Positions 17,756 to 29,653 of a stretch of DNA of 64,000 nucleotides are shown piece by piece. Numbering within the stretch: the first letter of the stretch is position 1; each line of letters starts with the position of its first letter. Under the pieces are notes generated by a model that saw only the letters and a list, made by a program, of their open reading frames with translations, had not been told where the DNA came from and did not search any database. The position numbers and the translations under genes were made by a program. The stretch spans positions 1-64,000 of the forward strand of contig NZ_NKCN01000001.1 in the NCBI RefSeq assembly GCF_002245535.1. Direction: 5' to 3'. The DNA comes from Mycobacterium lehmannii. GTDB lineage: Bacteria; Actinomycetota; Actinomycetes; Mycobacteriales; Mycobacteriaceae.

Positions 17756-19357
17756 CTACTTCAGATCCTTGCGCAAGATCTTGCCGGACGCCGACTTGGG
17801 CACCGCGTCGATGAACGCCACCTGGCGGACCTTCTTGTAGGGAGCCACCTCGCCAGCCACGAATTCGATCACCTGTCGCTCGCTCAGCTCGGCTCCGGAT
17901 CGCTCGACCACGAACGCCTTCGGCACCTCTTCGCCGTCGGCGCCGATGACTCCGACCACGGCGGCGTCGGCGATGTCGGGATGAGTCAGCAGCACGGCCT
18001 CCAGCTCGGCGGGCGGCACCTGATAACCCTTGTACTTGATCAGCTCCTTGAGCCGGTCGACGATGTAGACACAGCCGTCGGCGTCGACCTGTGCGAGGTC
18101 ACCGGTGTGCAACCAGCCCTGGTCGTCGATGGTCTCCTTGGTGGCCTTCTCGTTGCCGAGGTAACCCGCCATCACGTTGGGCCCCTTGAACAAGAGTTCC
18201 CCGGTTTGGCTGAGACCCTCTGTGGGCGGGTCGATCTCGTCACCGGTGTCGGGGTCGACGATCTTCGACGCGGCGTTCGACACCGTCCAGCCGACCGAGC
18301 TGAGCGGGGCCACCATGTTCATCTCGTGTTGGCCGCCGTCGAACGGCGTGATGTGGCTGACCGGGCTGAGCTCGCTCATGCCGTAACCCTGGATCACTCG
18401 ACAGCCCAACCGCTCGGCCACGGCGTGGCCGAGGTCGGCGTCCAAAGGGGCCGCACCCGACATCACGACATTCAACGACGACAGGTCGTACTCGTCGACC
18501 AGCGGATGCTTGGCCAGCGCGACCGCGACGGGCGGGGCGATGAACGCGATGGTGCAGGCATGGTCCTGGATGTTGCCCAGGAAGTCGCCGAGATCGAAGC
18601 TCGGCATGATGACCAGCCGGGCCCTGGCGTGCAGTGCCGCGTTGAGCAGCACGGTCATCCCGTAGATGTGGAAGAACGGGAGAACGGCCAACACGGTGTC
18701 GTCGGCGACCATGCCGTGCAGCGGCCGGATCTGGGCGACGTTGGCCACCAGGTTGCGGTGGGTGAGCATGACGCCCTTCGGGTTTCCGGTCGTTCCCGAA
18801 CTGTAGGGCAGCACGGCAAGGTGCGATGAGGGCGCGAAGCTCACCTCAGGCGGTGGATGGCCCGGCCCCATGAGGTCGGCGGCGTTGGGATGCCCGTCCG
18901 AGGACAGGCCGGGTCCGTCGAGCACGACGAGCCCGTCGTCGGGAATGCCGACCGCCGCGGCCGCTTCCTCGGCTTGGGGCAGCAGCAGCGCCACCGTCAC
19001 GAGCATCCTGGCGTTCGAATCGGTCAACTGCTTGGCGATGTCCTTGGCGGTGAACAACGCGTTGACGGTCGTGGCCGTCGCGCCCGCGCGCAGGATGCCG
19101 TGGAATGCGACCGCGAATCCCGAGCTGTTCGGCGAGAGCAGGCCGACCACATCGCCGACGCCGATCCCGCGCCCGGCAAGCGCACCGGCGAACGCGTCGA
19201 CGCGCGCGATCGTTTCGCGGTAGGTCGTCTCCCGCCCCGATTTCGCGTCGACAAGCGCGACGCGGTCGAGGTCGTCTTCTGCGATATGTCCGAAAAGGTA
19301 GTCGTAGACGCTGGTGGACGGGATGTCGACCTCGGGGAAGGGGCTCGCGAAACTCAT
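17756..19357 (-). CDS. Acyl-CoA synthetase, 4-coumarate-CoA-ligase-like (FadD family)
   Basis: A 533-residue ANL-superfamily ligase. The P-loop-like motif is PYSSGTTGNPKGVML, the adenylate motif is QGYGMSE, and the hinge and C-terminal catalytic lysine region are DRLKELIKYKGYQVPPAELE and SASGKILRKDL. It activates a fatty or aryl acid as an acyl-AMP and transfers it to CoA; the substrate is not predictable. Its 3' end is the flank of the low-GC island, and a similar LRKDL tail exists at 14573-14602, so the last few codons may have been supplied or duplicated when the island entered. Confidence 0.93.
   Translation of the reverse strand: MSFASPFPEVDIPSTSVYDYLFGHIAEDDLDRVALVDAKSGRETTYRETIARVDAFAGALAGRGIGVGDVVGLLSPNSSGFAVAFHGILRAGATATTVNALFTAKDIAKQLTDSNARMLVTVALLLPQAEEAAAAVGIPDDGLVVLDGPGLSSDGHPNAADLMGPGHPPPEVSFAPSSHLAVLPYSSGTTGNPKGVMLTHRNLVANVAQIRPLHGMVADDTVLAVLPFFHIYGMTVLLNAALHARARLVIMPSFDLGDFLGNIQDHACTIAFIAPPVAVALAKHPLVDEYDLSSLNVVMSGAAPLDADLGHAVAERLGCRVIQGYGMSELSPVSHITPFDGGQHEMNMVAPLSSVGWTVSNAASKIVDPDTGDEIDPPTEGLSQTGELLFKGPNVMAGYLGNEKATKETIDDQGWLHTGDLAQVDADGCVYIVDRLKELIKYKGYQVPPAELEAVLLTHPDIADAAVVGVIGADGEEVPKAFVVERSGAELSERQVIEFVAGEVAPYKKVRQVAFIDAVPKSASGKILRKDLK
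17762..17775. repeat. Right copy of the direct repeat flanking the island
   Basis: Fourteen bases identical to 14582-14595, located in the last codons of the acyl-CoA ligase gene (encoding LRKDL). See the left copy for interpretation. Confidence 0.45.
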
Positions 19358-19395
19358 GGCGTCTCCGATCGAATCATGCCCTGTCTGCTACCTGG

Positions 19396-19800
19396 TCAGC
19401 CTTCGTCGAGCTGTTTGACGAGTTTCCTGGGCGCAGTCAACCGAAACGACGCATCGATCAGCTCGCGTATCTCGTCCCAGTCGATCTTCTTCCGAGCCGA
19501 CAGGTCTAGCCCGAGCCACCCCGACGGTCCCAGGTAGGCCGGAGAGAAGAATCGGGCGTCCTGCTGCAGCGCCTGGCGTTCACTGTCGTCGACCTTGACC
19601 AGGATCGACTGCGGGTACTGGATGTAGTCGCCCTTGGTCGTAGGTTTGACGCTGCCGCCGTACATGGCGAACATCTTGGCGACGAAGAACGCCGGCCGTC
19701 CGTGCGAGACCTTCTCGTAAGCCTCGGGGAACGCCAGCGCCACGGTCCGTACCCGGGCCAGCACCGGGTCGTCGTCGCGGAACATGATCGGGTGCGGCAT
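19396..19800 (-). CDS. MmcQ/YjbR family protein
   Basis: A 134-residue protein of the MmcQ/YjbR (CyaY-like, double-wing DNA-binding) family: VRTVALAFPEAYEKVSHGRPAFFV, VKVDDSERQAL, FFSPAYLGPSGWLGLDL and the C-terminal LIDASFRLTAPRKLVKQL. The fold is known to bind DNA in some members but no biochemical role is established. It lies just upstream of the acyl-CoA ligase on the same strand and divergent from ligA. Confidence 0.9.
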   Translation of the reverse strand: MPHPIMFRDDDPVLARVRTVALAFPEAYEKVSHGRPAFFVAKMFAMYGGSVKPTTKGDYIQYPQSILVKVDDSERQALQQDARFFSPAYLGPSGWLGLDLSARKKIDWDEIRELIDASFRLTAPRKLVKQLDEG

Positions 19801-19843
19801 GGGGCCAGGGTAACGGTGCGGTGCTGTCGGGCCGCTCGGTTAG

Positions 19844-21964
<2,121 letters not shown>

Positions 21965-22043
21965 GTCGCTGCCTATGACTACTTCCGCGTTTGTCGGCTC
22001 CGCTCACCGGGCACCCGACTGGGCGAATCGACAAGGAGTTGTG

Positions 22044-22298
22044 ATGGCGATCTGCGATACCTGTGGCAACGACTACGACAAGGCGTTCACCGTGACGTGG
22101 CCCGACGGCCGCAGCGCGACGTTCGACAGCGTCGAGTGTGCGGCGGTCCAACTGGCCCCGGAGTGCGCCCACTGCGGGTGCCGAATCCTCGGTCACGGCA
22201 TCGAGACAGAAGAAGCGATCTTCTGCTGCGCGCACTGTGCCCGAAAGGACACCAACGCCGACGTCAACGACCGCTGGCCGGTGCCTGCGGGCGGCTGA
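22044..22298 (+). CDS. Small Cys-rich, probably metal-binding protein
   Basis: An 84-residue protein with AAGGAG five bases before ATG 22044. It has nine cysteines: a CxxC at residues 4-7, Cys32, a CxxCxC at 41-46 and a CCxxC at 61-65, with a His in most pairs (CAHCGC, CCAHC). The second half resembles the CxxCxC...FCCxxCA pattern of bacterial SmtA-type metallothioneins, while the first CxxC suggests a zinc ribbon. The likely ligand is zinc or copper. The stop is three bases from the convergent speE stop. A longer open frame upstream overlaps ligA and is not used. Confidence 0.75.
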   Translation: MAICDTCGNDYDKAFTVTWPDGRSATFDSVECAAVQLAPECAHCGCRILGHGIETEEAIFCCAHCARKDTNADVNDRWPVPAGG

Positions 22299-22301
22299 CG
22301 C

Positions 22302-23879
22302 TCAGCGGTATCCACGCCGCACGTCGTCGACGACGCGCGGGTGGTCGAGCGTCGACGGTTCCAACGTCTGGGGCCGGGTGTCGCCGCCGAACACAGTGGC
22401 GGCATCCAGCGTGCGTTGGTCGAGGTAGCGCAGCGGTGGGGCGTCGGCCGGGATCGTCGGCTTCGGTGCCGCCGGGCCCCGGCGCGCCAGGACGAATCCC
22501 CAGTCGCCGAATGTCGGCACGTGCACGTGATACGGGGTCACTGCGTAGCCGGCGGCACGGATCGTCGACACCGTGCGCCAGAATGCGGCCGGGGTGGAGA
22601 AGGGGCTACCCGCCTGCACGGCCAGCAGACCGTCCGGCGCCAACACCCGCGCGATCAAGGTATAGAACTCCACCGAGTACAGCCGTCCCAGCGCCGGGTT
22701 GTCCGGGTCGGGCAGATCGGCGATCACCGCGTCGAAGCCGCCGGGCTCGACGCTCCCGGGGGCGGTGCGCAGCCACTTCATCGCGTCGTCGATGACCACC
22801 TGCATTCGCGGATCGTCCAGGGCACCGGCGTTCGCATCGCGCAACGTGGTACGCCCCACCTCGACTACCGCGGGGTCCAGCTCCACCTGCACGATTCTCT
22901 CGATGTCCTCGTCTCGCAACGCTTCACGTGCCACCAAGCCGTCACCGCCGCCGAGGATCAGCACCGAGCGCGCGTCGGCGCCGAGTGCGGGGTAGACCAG
23001 ACTCTCGGTGTAGCGGTACTCGTCGCGAGTCGAAAACTGCAGTCCGCCATCGAGATACAGCCGAACGTCGTCACCGCGCCGGGTGACCACGATCTCCTGG
23101 TACGCCGACTGCTCGTGGGCGATGATCGGATCGGCGTAGAGGCGCTGGCGGGTAGAGGCCTGAATACCGTCCGCACGCACCAGAAGCGTGACGAGCAATG
23201 CCAGCGCGGCCGCCAGCACCGTCAGCGACACCGCCAGTTCGCGCGTACTGACAATGCGGCGCAGCAGGAGCACCGCCACGACGGCCGCCGCGACGAGGTT
23301 GACGATCCCGGTGGCGGCGGCGCCCCGGATCATGCCCAGCTGGGGCAGTAGGAGAAACGGCCAGACCAACCCGCCGATCAGCGCACCCAGGTAGTCGGCG
23401 GCGTTCAGGTTGGCCAACACCCGGCCGGTGTCGGTGGCGCCCGCGGTGCGTCCCCGCTGCAGCAGGGTCATCAGCAACGGCACCTCGGCGCCGACCAGAC
23501 AGCCGATCACGGCGGTGCCGATCGCGAGCACCCACAGCGAGCCGCCCACGAAGGCGAACGCGACATACAATGCGGCCGCGGACAACCCGCCGATGATCGC
23601 CAACGTCGTCTCGACGGCGATGAACGTGACAGCCGCGCGGTGCAACAACGGCTTCACCAGCAGCGCACCGACGCCCAACGCGGCGACGTAGCCGGCGACG
23701 ATCAGCGACATCGCCACGATGCCCCCGCCGTGCAGGTTGGTCGACAGCGTCAGTAGCGCCAGTTCGTAGATGATGCCGCACGCCGCGCACGCCGCCACGG
23801 CCGCGAACAACACCGCGCGCCACCGCCTGACCGATCCGGCCAGCTGCGGTGCGGGTGCGTCGTGTTCGGTCGCCGTCAT
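22302..23879 (-). CDS. speE: Membrane-bound polyamine aminopropyltransferase (spermidine synthase-like)
   Basis: A 525-residue fusion: an N-terminal membrane domain of about seven helices (residues 20-240) and a C-terminal spermidine-synthase fold with [15 protein letters not shown] (decarboxylated-SAM loop), [10 protein letters not shown] and the catalytic VIADLPDP (Asp) motif. This matches Rv2601-type SpeE. It would transfer an aminopropyl group to putrescine or another amine at the membrane; true polyamine activity in actinobacteria is unsettled. It is the last gene of a five-gene leftward cluster and overlaps the upstream DUF350 gene by 4 nt. Confidence 0.9.
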   Translation of the reverse strand: MTATEHDAPAPQLAGSVRRWRAVLFAAVAACAACGIIYELALLTLSTNLHGGGIVAMSLIVAGYVAALGVGALLVKPLLHRAAVTFIAVETTLAIIGGLSAAALYVAFAFVGGSLWVLAIGTAVIGCLVGAEVPLLMTLLQRGRTAGATDTGRVLANLNAADYLGALIGGLVWPFLLLPQLGMIRGAAATGIVNLVAAAVVAVLLLRRIVSTRELAVSLTVLAAALALLVTLLVRADGIQASTRQRLYADPIIAHEQSAYQEIVVTRRGDDVRLYLDGGLQFSTRDEYRYTESLVYPALGADARSVLILGGGDGLVAREALRDEDIERIVQVELDPAVVEVGRTTLRDANAGALDDPRMQVVIDDAMKWLRTAPGSVEPGGFDAVIADLPDPDNPALGRLYSVEFYTLIARVLAPDGLLAVQAGSPFSTPAAFWRTVSTIRAAGYAVTPYHVHVPTFGDWGFVLARRGPAAPKPTIPADAPPLRYLDQRTLDAATVFGGDTRPQTLEPSTLDHPRVVDDVRRGYR

Positions 23880-24331
23880 GACAGCGCGGCGGCGTTCACC
23901 CCTCCCACGGCGAGCAGCGTCACAGCGGTCGCGATGGCGGCGGGGTGCAGCCGCTCCTCGGTGATCAGGTCGCGGAAACGCCCGGGTACCACCACCTCCA
24001 GCACGATCAGCGCCAGTCCTTGCAGCACAACGCCGACCAGCCCGTACACCGCCGCGTCGACGAGCCCTTGGCCCAGTTCGTTGGAACTGGCCACGATCGC
24101 CGAAATCACGACGATGGCCAGGGCCGCATACATTCCCGATGCGACCGCGACGGCGTTGGGCCGCCGCTCGACGAACACCAACCTGCGCAGGTTGCCCGGG
24201 GTCAGCAAGTCGGCCATGGCGAATCCGGCTGCCAGGACGCCGACACCCACCAGGAAGTACAGGATCGCTGCGACCACATTCTGGGCGAGGCTCTCGCCGC
24301 TGATGGTGCCGAATTCGACCGCCAGATTCAT
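23876..24331 (-). CDS. DUF350 membrane protein
   Basis: A 151-residue protein with four transmembrane helices (about residues 17-42, 66-88, 94-115 and 128-148) and the DUF350 signature ([25 protein letters not shown] and [12 protein letters not shown]). It is Rv2600-like. Its stop overlaps the speE start (ATGA), so it is translationally coupled to speE. Function unknown; the constant pairing with a membrane aminopropyltransferase suggests a joint role. Confidence 0.88.
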   Translation of the reverse strand: MNLAVEFGTISGESLAQNVVAAILYFLVGVGVLAAGFAMADLLTPGNLRRLVFVERRPNAVAVASGMYAALAIVVISAIVASSNELGQGLVDAAVYGLVGVVLQGLALIVLEVVVPGRFRDLITEERLHPAAIATAVTLLAVGGVNAAALS

Positions 24332-24367
24332 GGGGTTCTCCTTACCTGATTGGCTCTGGTGCGCGTG

Positions 24368-24802
24368 TCATTTCGTCCCACCCGGGCCGCCGGAACTACC
24401 GCCCGCGCCGCCGGCCGGTGCACCCGGAAAGAAACCGGGCCCGAGGAAGATGAACGCGCCCCCGGTGTATCTGCTGCCGCGAACGTCCTCGACCCGGATG
24501 GTGCATGGTCGGTTGCCGTCCGGCCCGATGATCACGATGTCGTCGTCATAACGCAGGTACTCGATGCCGCGGTCGGTGGCCCGCGCCTCGGGTGCCTGAT
24601 AGTCGGCAAGACGGTCGGCCACTTCACTGGGGGACCCGCTGCACTCGTAGCTGCTGGCCTCCGAACCGTGCGAGTACGCGGCGTAGTTCTCGGCCACATA
24701 TGTACGAATGTCGCGGTTCTGCAACGAGATACCGAGAATCAGGCATGCAATCCCCGCCACGGCCAACCCTCCGGCCAGCCAGAACAACGCGCTTCGGCTC
24801 AC
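24368..24802 (-). CDS. DUF4247 single-pass membrane protein
   Basis: A 144-residue protein (Rv2599-like). One N-terminal transmembrane helix (about residues 6-26, LFWLAGGLAVAGIACLILGI), a soluble domain with two cysteines (YECSGSP and RPCTIRV), probably disulfide-bonded outside the membrane, and a Gly/Pro/Ser-rich tail. The GTG at 24802 overlaps the upstream stop (GTGA) and is preferred over longer in-frame starts. It is the third gene of the speE cluster. Confidence 0.85.
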   Translation of the reverse strand: MSRSALFWLAGGLAVAGIACLILGISLQNRDIRTYVAENYAAYSHGSEASSYECSGSPSEVADRLADYQAPEARATDRGIEYLRYDDDIVIIGPDGNRPCTIRVEDVRGSRYTGGAFIFLGPGFFPGAPAGGAGGSSGGPGGTK

Positions 24803-25302
24803 GGTCGCCACCGACTGCGGGTGTAGACGACGGTGCCGCCCGCGGCTTGGGCGGGGTACAAATGCCATGTCCGCCACCGCCAACCGGGCCCGTCCGGTTC
24901 GGCGGCCAGCGCGGTCAGTGCGGCATCGTCACCTGGGAACGCACCACCGAGCCAGCCGTCCTCGTGCTCACAACTGACCCGCAGCATCTGCGCGAGCCTG
25001 CGAAACTCCGCCTCGCCATACGTTTCCGTCCGGGAGTCGATCCGGTATCCGGGCGCTTCGGCGCGGCCCGGAAGGGCGGTATCCGTGCGCGCGGTGCACG
25101 AGACCTCCTCGGAGAAGCTGTGTTCGGATTGCTCGACGGCGACCACGTGCGACGCGCCGAGGACGCCGAGCACCAGCGCGCCGTCGGCGGGATGGGGCAG
25201 CGAGCACGCCGCCAGCGGCGTCGGTGCGCACGCATTCAACGCCAGCCGAAGCCCCGTGCCGGACACATCGGCCGGAGTCACTACCAGTCGGTGAAAGGGC
25301 AC
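24799..25302 (-). CDS. DUF2617 family protein
   Basis: A 167-residue soluble protein (Rv2598-like) with a GTG start and an AGGAAAC ribosome site 5 bases upstream. Segments FHRLVVTPADVSGTGLRLAL, VVAVEQSEHSFSEEVSCT and a C-terminal WRWRTWHLYPAQAAGGTVVYTRSRW fit DUF2617. It has no membrane helix. It is the second gene of the cluster, overlapping the DUF4247 gene by 4 nt. Function unknown. Confidence 0.85.
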   Translation of the reverse strand: MPFHRLVVTPADVSGTGLRLALNACAPTPLAACSLPHPADGALVLGVLGASHVVAVEQSEHSFSEEVSCTARTDTALPGRAEAPGYRIDSRTETYGEAEFRRLAQMLRVSCEHEDGWLGGAFPGDDAALTALAAEPDGPGWRWRTWHLYPAQAAGGTVVYTRSRWRP

Positions 25303-25308
25303 AGTTTC

Positions 25309-25926
25309 CTAATCGCTGGGCGGCGGCGCGGGGTAGACCGTCAACTCGCCGGCCCGCACGGGCCTTCCGGTCGACACTTCCCACGGCATGTCGGGCGCCC
25401 AGCGTTCGAAGCCGAGAAGCGATGTCTCGTCGGCGTTCGCGTAGTCGACGAACTCCATCTCCCCGCCCGCGGGCAGTCCGGTGGTGCCCTCGGTGGTGAA
25501 CGACGCGCTGCCGCGTTCGGTCTCGCGATAGGCGATTCCGTCGACGGCGAGCTCGCCGCCCGGCTGCAGCGCCGCATCCTTGCGTCGTGTCCACATCACC
25601 AACTCGAGTCGGCCCTCGTCCTCCTCGACGCTGAACCACAGGGGATCCGAATCGGAATCACCTTCCAGCAGATGCTCCCACCAGACGAACGGGCCTTGGC
25701 GCAACGTCACCGAGCCGCGGACCACGTAGTCGATGCCGCCGTGGGAGACGATCGCGCCGGGTCCGAGTTGGCGCGGGCCGAACTGCGGCATGGTGGCGGC
25801 GAACTTGAGCGGATCTTCGCGCGTGGTCGGCGTCTTCGGCTTCTTCGGTCGCTGAAGCGCCTTCACCAGCACGACGATCGCCGCGATCAGCAGGATGGCG
25901 GCCAGCACGATCAGCAGCGTTTCCAC
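25309..25926 (-). CDS. DUF4178 membrane-anchored protein
   Basis: A 205-residue protein (Rv2597-like): an N-terminal transmembrane helix (residues 3-24, LLIVLAAILLIAAIVVLVKAL), a basic KKPKTPTT linker, then a beta-rich DUF4178 domain with LGPGAIVSHGGIDYVVRGSV, WWEHLLEG and WSFVEEDEG-like strands. The GTG at 25926 is preceded by GGAAGG; the longer open frame to 26280 overlaps the next gene and is rejected. It is the first gene of the speE cluster. Confidence 0.87.
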   Translation of the reverse strand: METLLIVLAAILLIAAIVVLVKALQRPKKPKTPTTREDPLKFAATMPQFGPRQLGPGAIVSHGGIDYVVRGSVTLRQGPFVWWEHLLEGDSDSDPLWFSVEEDEGRLELVMWTRRKDAALQPGGELAVDGIAYRETERGSASFTTEGTTGLPAGGEMEFVDYANADETSLLGFERWAPDMPWEVSTGRPVRAGELTVYPAPPPSD

Positions 25927-26005
25927 GCGAAACCTTCCGGTCGACGTTGAGCGGTGCGGTTGATGGGATTGCCGCCAACCGTAACAGCCGCCCGGCCGCG
26001 TGAAC

Positions 26006-26662
26006 TCAGCGCAGAATCGTGGCGACGATGCCCGCCAAGTAACCCAATCTGGCGACCTCGGACGGCCGGAACTGCGGCCCGCCGGGGCGGCCCAGCACCA
26101 CCGCGGTGCGCGGATCGCCGAGCGGGGCGGCGGCCAGCGTGGTCGCCATATCCCGCCAGACCTGGGGCACCCACGCGGCCTCGCCGTCGAGGGCCTCGGC
26201 CCGGTCGAGCGGTAGCCACGGGATCTCGGCGGCCTGCGTCTCGGGGGCGCCCGGGCTGCCGACGACACGTTGCGGCCCACTGTCGGTCAGGTGCATCACG
26301 GTGGCCCAACCCACCCGCAACACCCGAGGCGCCTCGTCGGCCAGGACCTGCAACTTGTCCTTGCGGTCCGCCGCCGCGATGTGGTCGATGAGCTCGAGTT
26401 CGCGATGGGCCTCGAGCAGGCCGGTGTGCGGCCGGACCGAGTCGACGTAGACACCTTTGATCTGCTCGGCGGCGGTGATCAGCATGTCCGGCATCGCGCC
26501 TGCGGGCAGCTCGACCACGAGATCGTCGACGGCGTAGCCGGCCGAACGTTCCACCACGTCGAGCGAGAGAATGTCGGCGCCCACCGACCCGAGCGCCACG
26601 GCGAGGGAGCCGAGGCTGCCGGGCCGGTCCTCTAGCTGGACCCGCAGCAGGTACGTAGGCAC
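26006..26662 (-). CDS. ACT-domain protein (Rv3013-like)
   Basis: A 218-residue protein with an N-terminal ACT domain ([36 protein letters not shown]) and a GAF-like C-terminal region ending [24 protein letters not shown] domains usually bind amino acids, so it is likely a small regulatory sensor. The GTG at 26662 gives the length recalled for the M. tuberculosis homolog. It is divergent from gatC, with about 80 bp between them. Confidence 0.85.
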   Translation of the reverse strand: MPTYLLRVQLEDRPGSLGSLAVALGSVGADILSLDVVERSAGYAVDDLVVELPAGAMPDMLITAAEQIKGVYVDSVRPHTGLLEAHRELELIDHIAAADRKDKLQVLADEAPRVLRVGWATVMHLTDSGPQRVVGSPGAPETQAAEIPWLPLDRAEALDGEAAWVPQVWRDMATTLAAAPLGDPRTAVVLGRPGGPQFRPSEVARLGYLAGIVATILR

Positions 26663-26742
26663 GCGCAACACTTTTACACAGCGCGACGGCGCGGGCATTC
26701 CGGCCTCGGCGGCCGCAACGGCGATGACTAGGCTTGCTTGTC

Positions 26743-27042
26743 GTGTCGCAGATCTCCCGAGACGAGGTAGCCCATCTGGCGCGTCTGGCCCGCCTCGCCC
26801 TGACCGAAGACGAGCTGGACAGCTATGCCGGGCAGTTGGACGCCATCCTCGGTCACGTCAGCCAAATCCAGTCCGTCGACGTCGAAGGGGTCAAACCGAC
26901 CGGGAACCCGCTCACCGACGTCAACGTGTTCCGGCCGGACACGGTCGAGCCGTGCCTGACGCAGGAGGAGGCGCTGGACCAGGCGCCCAAGGCGGCCGAG
27001 GGCCGGTTTGCGGTGCCGCGGATCCTGGGGGAGGCGCAGTGA
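26743..27042 (+). CDS. gatC: Asp/Glu-tRNA amidotransferase subunit C
   Basis: A 99-residue GatC, the clamp subunit that wraps GatA and Gat[23 protein letters not shown] at the N-terminus and [16 protein letters not shown] in the middle. The GTG at 26743 gives the M. tuberculosis length. The stop overlaps the gatA start by 4 nt (GTGA). GatCAB converts Glu-tRNA(Gln) to Gln-tRNA(Gln). Confidence 0.96.
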   Translation: MSQISRDEVAHLARLARLALTEDELDSYAGQLDAILGHVSQIQSVDVEGVKPTGNPLTDVNVFRPDTVEPCLTQEEALDQAPKAAEGRFAVPRILGEAQ

Positions 27043-28520
27043 GCGATCTCACCCGGATGGACGCGGCGACGCTCGGAGAAAAGATCGCCGCCAAAGAGGT
27101 GTCGTCGACGGAGGTCACCCAGGCGCACCTGGACCAGATCGTTGCGACCGACGACCGCTACCACGCGTTCCTGCATGTCGCCAAGGAGCGTGCGCTGGAG
27201 GCCGCCGCGCGCGTTGATGCGGCCGTCGCGGCCGGCGAGGATCTGCCCTCGCCGCTGGCCGGGGTGCCGGTGGCGCTCAAGGACGTCTTCACCACCACCG
27301 ACATGCCCACGACCTGCGGATCGAAGATCCTCGAGGGCTGGACGTCGCCCTATGACGCGACCGTCACCATGCTGCTGCGTGCTGCCGGCCTGCCGATCCT
27401 CGGCAAGACCAACATGGACGAGTTCGCAATGGGTTCGTCCACGGAGAACTCCGCATACGGGCCGACGCGCAATCCGTGGGACGTCGAGCGCGTCCCCGGC
27501 GGCTCCGGCGGCGGGAGCGCCGCGGCGCTGGCGGCGTTTCAGGCGCCGTTGGCCATCGGCACCGACACCGGCGGCTCGATCCGCCAGCCGGCCGCGCTGA
27601 CCGCCACGGTCGGCGTGAAACCGACCTACGGAACCGTCTCGCGCTACGGGCTGGTCGCCTGCGCGTCCTCGCTCGACCAGGGCGGCCCGTGCGCGCGCAC
27701 CGTCCTCGACACCGCACTGCTGCACCAGGTGATCGCCGGGCACGACGCGAAGGACTCCACCTCGGTCCACGCCACGGTGCCCGACGTCGTCGGCGCCGCA
27801 CGGGCGGGGGCGGCCGGTGACCTGGCGGGCGTGCGGATCGGTGTGGTCAAGCAGTTGCGTGGGGACGGCTACCAGCCCGGTGTGCTGGAGTCGTTCAACG
27901 CCGCCGTCGAACAGCTGACCGCGCTGGGCGCCGAGGTCAGCGAGGTGGACTGCCCGCACTTCGACTACTCGCTGCCGGCCTACTATCTGATCCTTCCATC
28001 GGAGGTCTCGAGCAACCTCGCGCGCTTCGACGCGATGCGTTTCGGGATGCGCGTCGGTGACGACGGCACGCACAGCGCCGAGGAAGTCATGGCGCTGACC
28101 CGTGCCGCCGGTTTCGGTCCGGAAGTCAAGCGGCGCATCATGATTGGCACCTATGCGCTGTCGGCGGGGTACTACGACGCGTATTACAACCAGGCGCAGA
28201 AGGTGCGCACGCTGATCGCGCGCGATCTCGACGAGGCATACGAGAAGGTCGACGTGCTGATCTCGCCGACGACGCCGACGACGGCATTCCCGTTGGGGGA
28301 GAAGGTCGACGACCCGCTGGCGATGTACCTGTTCGACCTGTGCACGCTGCCGTTGAACCTGGCGGGCCACTGCGGAATGTCGGTGCCTTCGGCGCTGTCA
28401 CCCGACGACAGGCTGCCTGTCGGACTGCAGATCATGGCGCCCGCGCTGGCCGACGACCGGTTGTACCGCGTCGGTGCGGCCTATGAGGTGGCGCGCGGGC
28501 CGCTGTCGACGGCGGTTTAG
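27039..28520 (+). CDS. gatA: Asp/Glu-tRNA amidotransferase subunit A (amidase)
   Basis: A 493-residue amidase-signature enzyme. The catalytic Ser-cisSer-Lys triad is visible: Lys in [10 protein letters not shown], the glycine/serine loop [14 protein letters not shown], and the nucleophile region [14 protein letters not shown]. It releases ammonia from glutamine for tRNA transamidation. It is second in gatCA-pfkA-gatB and translationally coupled to gatC. Confidence 0.98.
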   Translation: MSDLTRMDAATLGEKIAAKEVSSTEVTQAHLDQIVATDDRYHAFLHVAKERALEAAARVDAAVAAGEDLPSPLAGVPVALKDVFTTTDMPTTCGSKILEGWTSPYDATVTMLLRAAGLPILGKTNMDEFAMGSSTENSAYGPTRNPWDVERVPGGSGGGSAAALAAFQAPLAIGTDTGGSIRQPAALTATVGVKPTYGTVSRYGLVACASSLDQGGPCARTVLDTALLHQVIAGHDAKDSTSVHATVPDVVGAARAGAAGDLAGVRIGVVKQLRGDGYQPGVLESFNAAVEQLTALGAEVSEVDCPHFDYSLPAYYLILPSEVSSNLARFDAMRFGMRVGDDGTHSAEEVMALTRAAGFGPEVKRRIMIGTYALSAGYYDAYYNQAQKVRTLIARDLDEAYEKVDVLISPTTPTTAFPLGEKVDDPLAMYLFDLCTLPLNLAGHCGMSVPSALSPDDRLPVGLQIMAPALADDRLYRVGAAYEVARGPLSTAV

Positions 28521-28598
28521 GCGCCGCGAGCGCACGTTTGTTGGACGCAAACGCCGACAGAGGGCGCGAACATCCGCGCGCTCGGGGAGGATGTAGCC

Positions 28599-29630
28599 AT
28601 GCGGATCGGAGTGCTGACCGGTGGCGGTGACTGTCCCGGACTGAACGCGGTCATTCGGGCCGTGGTGCGCACGTGCGACGTGCGCTACGGCTCGTCGGTC
28701 GTCGGATTCCAGGACGGCTGGCGCGGTCTGTTGGAGAACCGTCGCATCCAACTGGCCAACGACGACCGCAACGACCGGTTGCTGGCTAAGGGGGGCACGA
28801 TGCTCGGTACTGCCCGCGTGCATCCGGAGAAACTGCGCGCCGGGCTCGACCAGATCAAGCAGACGCTCGACGACAACGGCATCGACGTGCTGATCCCGAT
28901 CGGCGGCGAGGGCACGCTCACGGCCGCGCACTGGCTCTCCGAGGAGAACGTTCCCGTCGTCGGCGTGCCGAAGACCATCGATAACGACATCGACTGCACC
29001 GATGTCACGTTCGGCCATGACACCGCGCTCGGGGTGGCCAGCGAGGCCATCGACCGGTTGCACAGCACCGCGGAGTCACATCAGCGCGTGATGCTCGTCG
29101 AGGTGATGGGCCGCCACGCGGGGTGGATCGCGCTGAATGCGGGTTTGGCCTCGGGCGCGCACATGACGCTGATCCCCGAACAGCCCTTCGACGTCGAAGA
29201 GGTCTGCCGACTGATCAAACAGCGCTTCGTGCGCGGTGATTCGCACTTCATCTGCGTGGTGGCAGAAGGGGCGAAGCCGGCCGAGGGGTCGATGCAGCTG
29301 CGGCAGGGCGGGGTCGACGAGTTCGGCCACGAACGTTTCACCGGCGTCGCCCAGCAGCTCGCCTTCGAGGTGGAAAAGCGGATCAACAAAGAGGTGCGGG
29401 TGACGGTTCTGGGCCATGTGCAGCGCGGCGGCACGCCGACGCCCTTTGATCGCGTGCTGGCCACGCGCTTCGGCGTCAACGCCGCCGACGCTGCGCACGC
29501 GGGGGAGTACGGGATGATGGTGTCGCTGCGCGGCCAGGAGATCGGCCGCGTCTCGCTCGCGGACGCCACCCGCCAGTTGAAGCTCGTCCCGCAGAGCCGG
29601 TACGACGACGCCGCGGAGTTCTTCGGCTGA
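28599..29630 (+). CDS. pfkA: 6-phosphofructokinase
   Basis: A 343-residue phosphofructokinase (Rv3010c-like) that phosphorylates fructose 6-phosphate in glycolysis. Signatures: [12 protein letters not shown] at the N-terminus, PIGGEGTL at the nucleotide site, the [16 protein letters not shown] active-site loop, and [14 protein letters not shown]. The GGEGT loop, instead of the common GGDGS, marks the actinobacterial clade. It lies between gatA and gatB, an arrangement conserved in mycobacteria. Confidence 0.97.
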   Translation: MRIGVLTGGGDCPGLNAVIRAVVRTCDVRYGSSVVGFQDGWRGLLENRRIQLANDDRNDRLLAKGGTMLGTARVHPEKLRAGLDQIKQTLDDNGIDVLIPIGGEGTLTAAHWLSEENVPVVGVPKTIDNDIDCTDVTFGHDTALGVASEAIDRLHSTAESHQRVMLVEVMGRHAGWIALNAGLASGAHMTLIPEQPFDVEEVCRLIKQRFVRGDSHFICVVAEGAKPAEGSMQLRQGGVDEFGHERFTGVAQQLAFEVEKRINKEVRVTVLGHVQRGGTPTPFDRVLATRFGVNAADAAHAGEYGMMVSLRGQEIGRVSLADATRQLKLVPQSRYDDAAEFFG

Positions 29631-29653
29631 GCCCGCTTACTAGGATCGGCGTC

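Noticed and set aside
25927..26280. N-terminal extension of the DUF4178 gene
   Set aside because: It would overlap the ACT-domain gene and push the membrane helix inside the protein.
26853..28370. 505-codon open frame antisense to gatC/gatA
   Set aside because: Same reason; no domain, signal or ribosome site.
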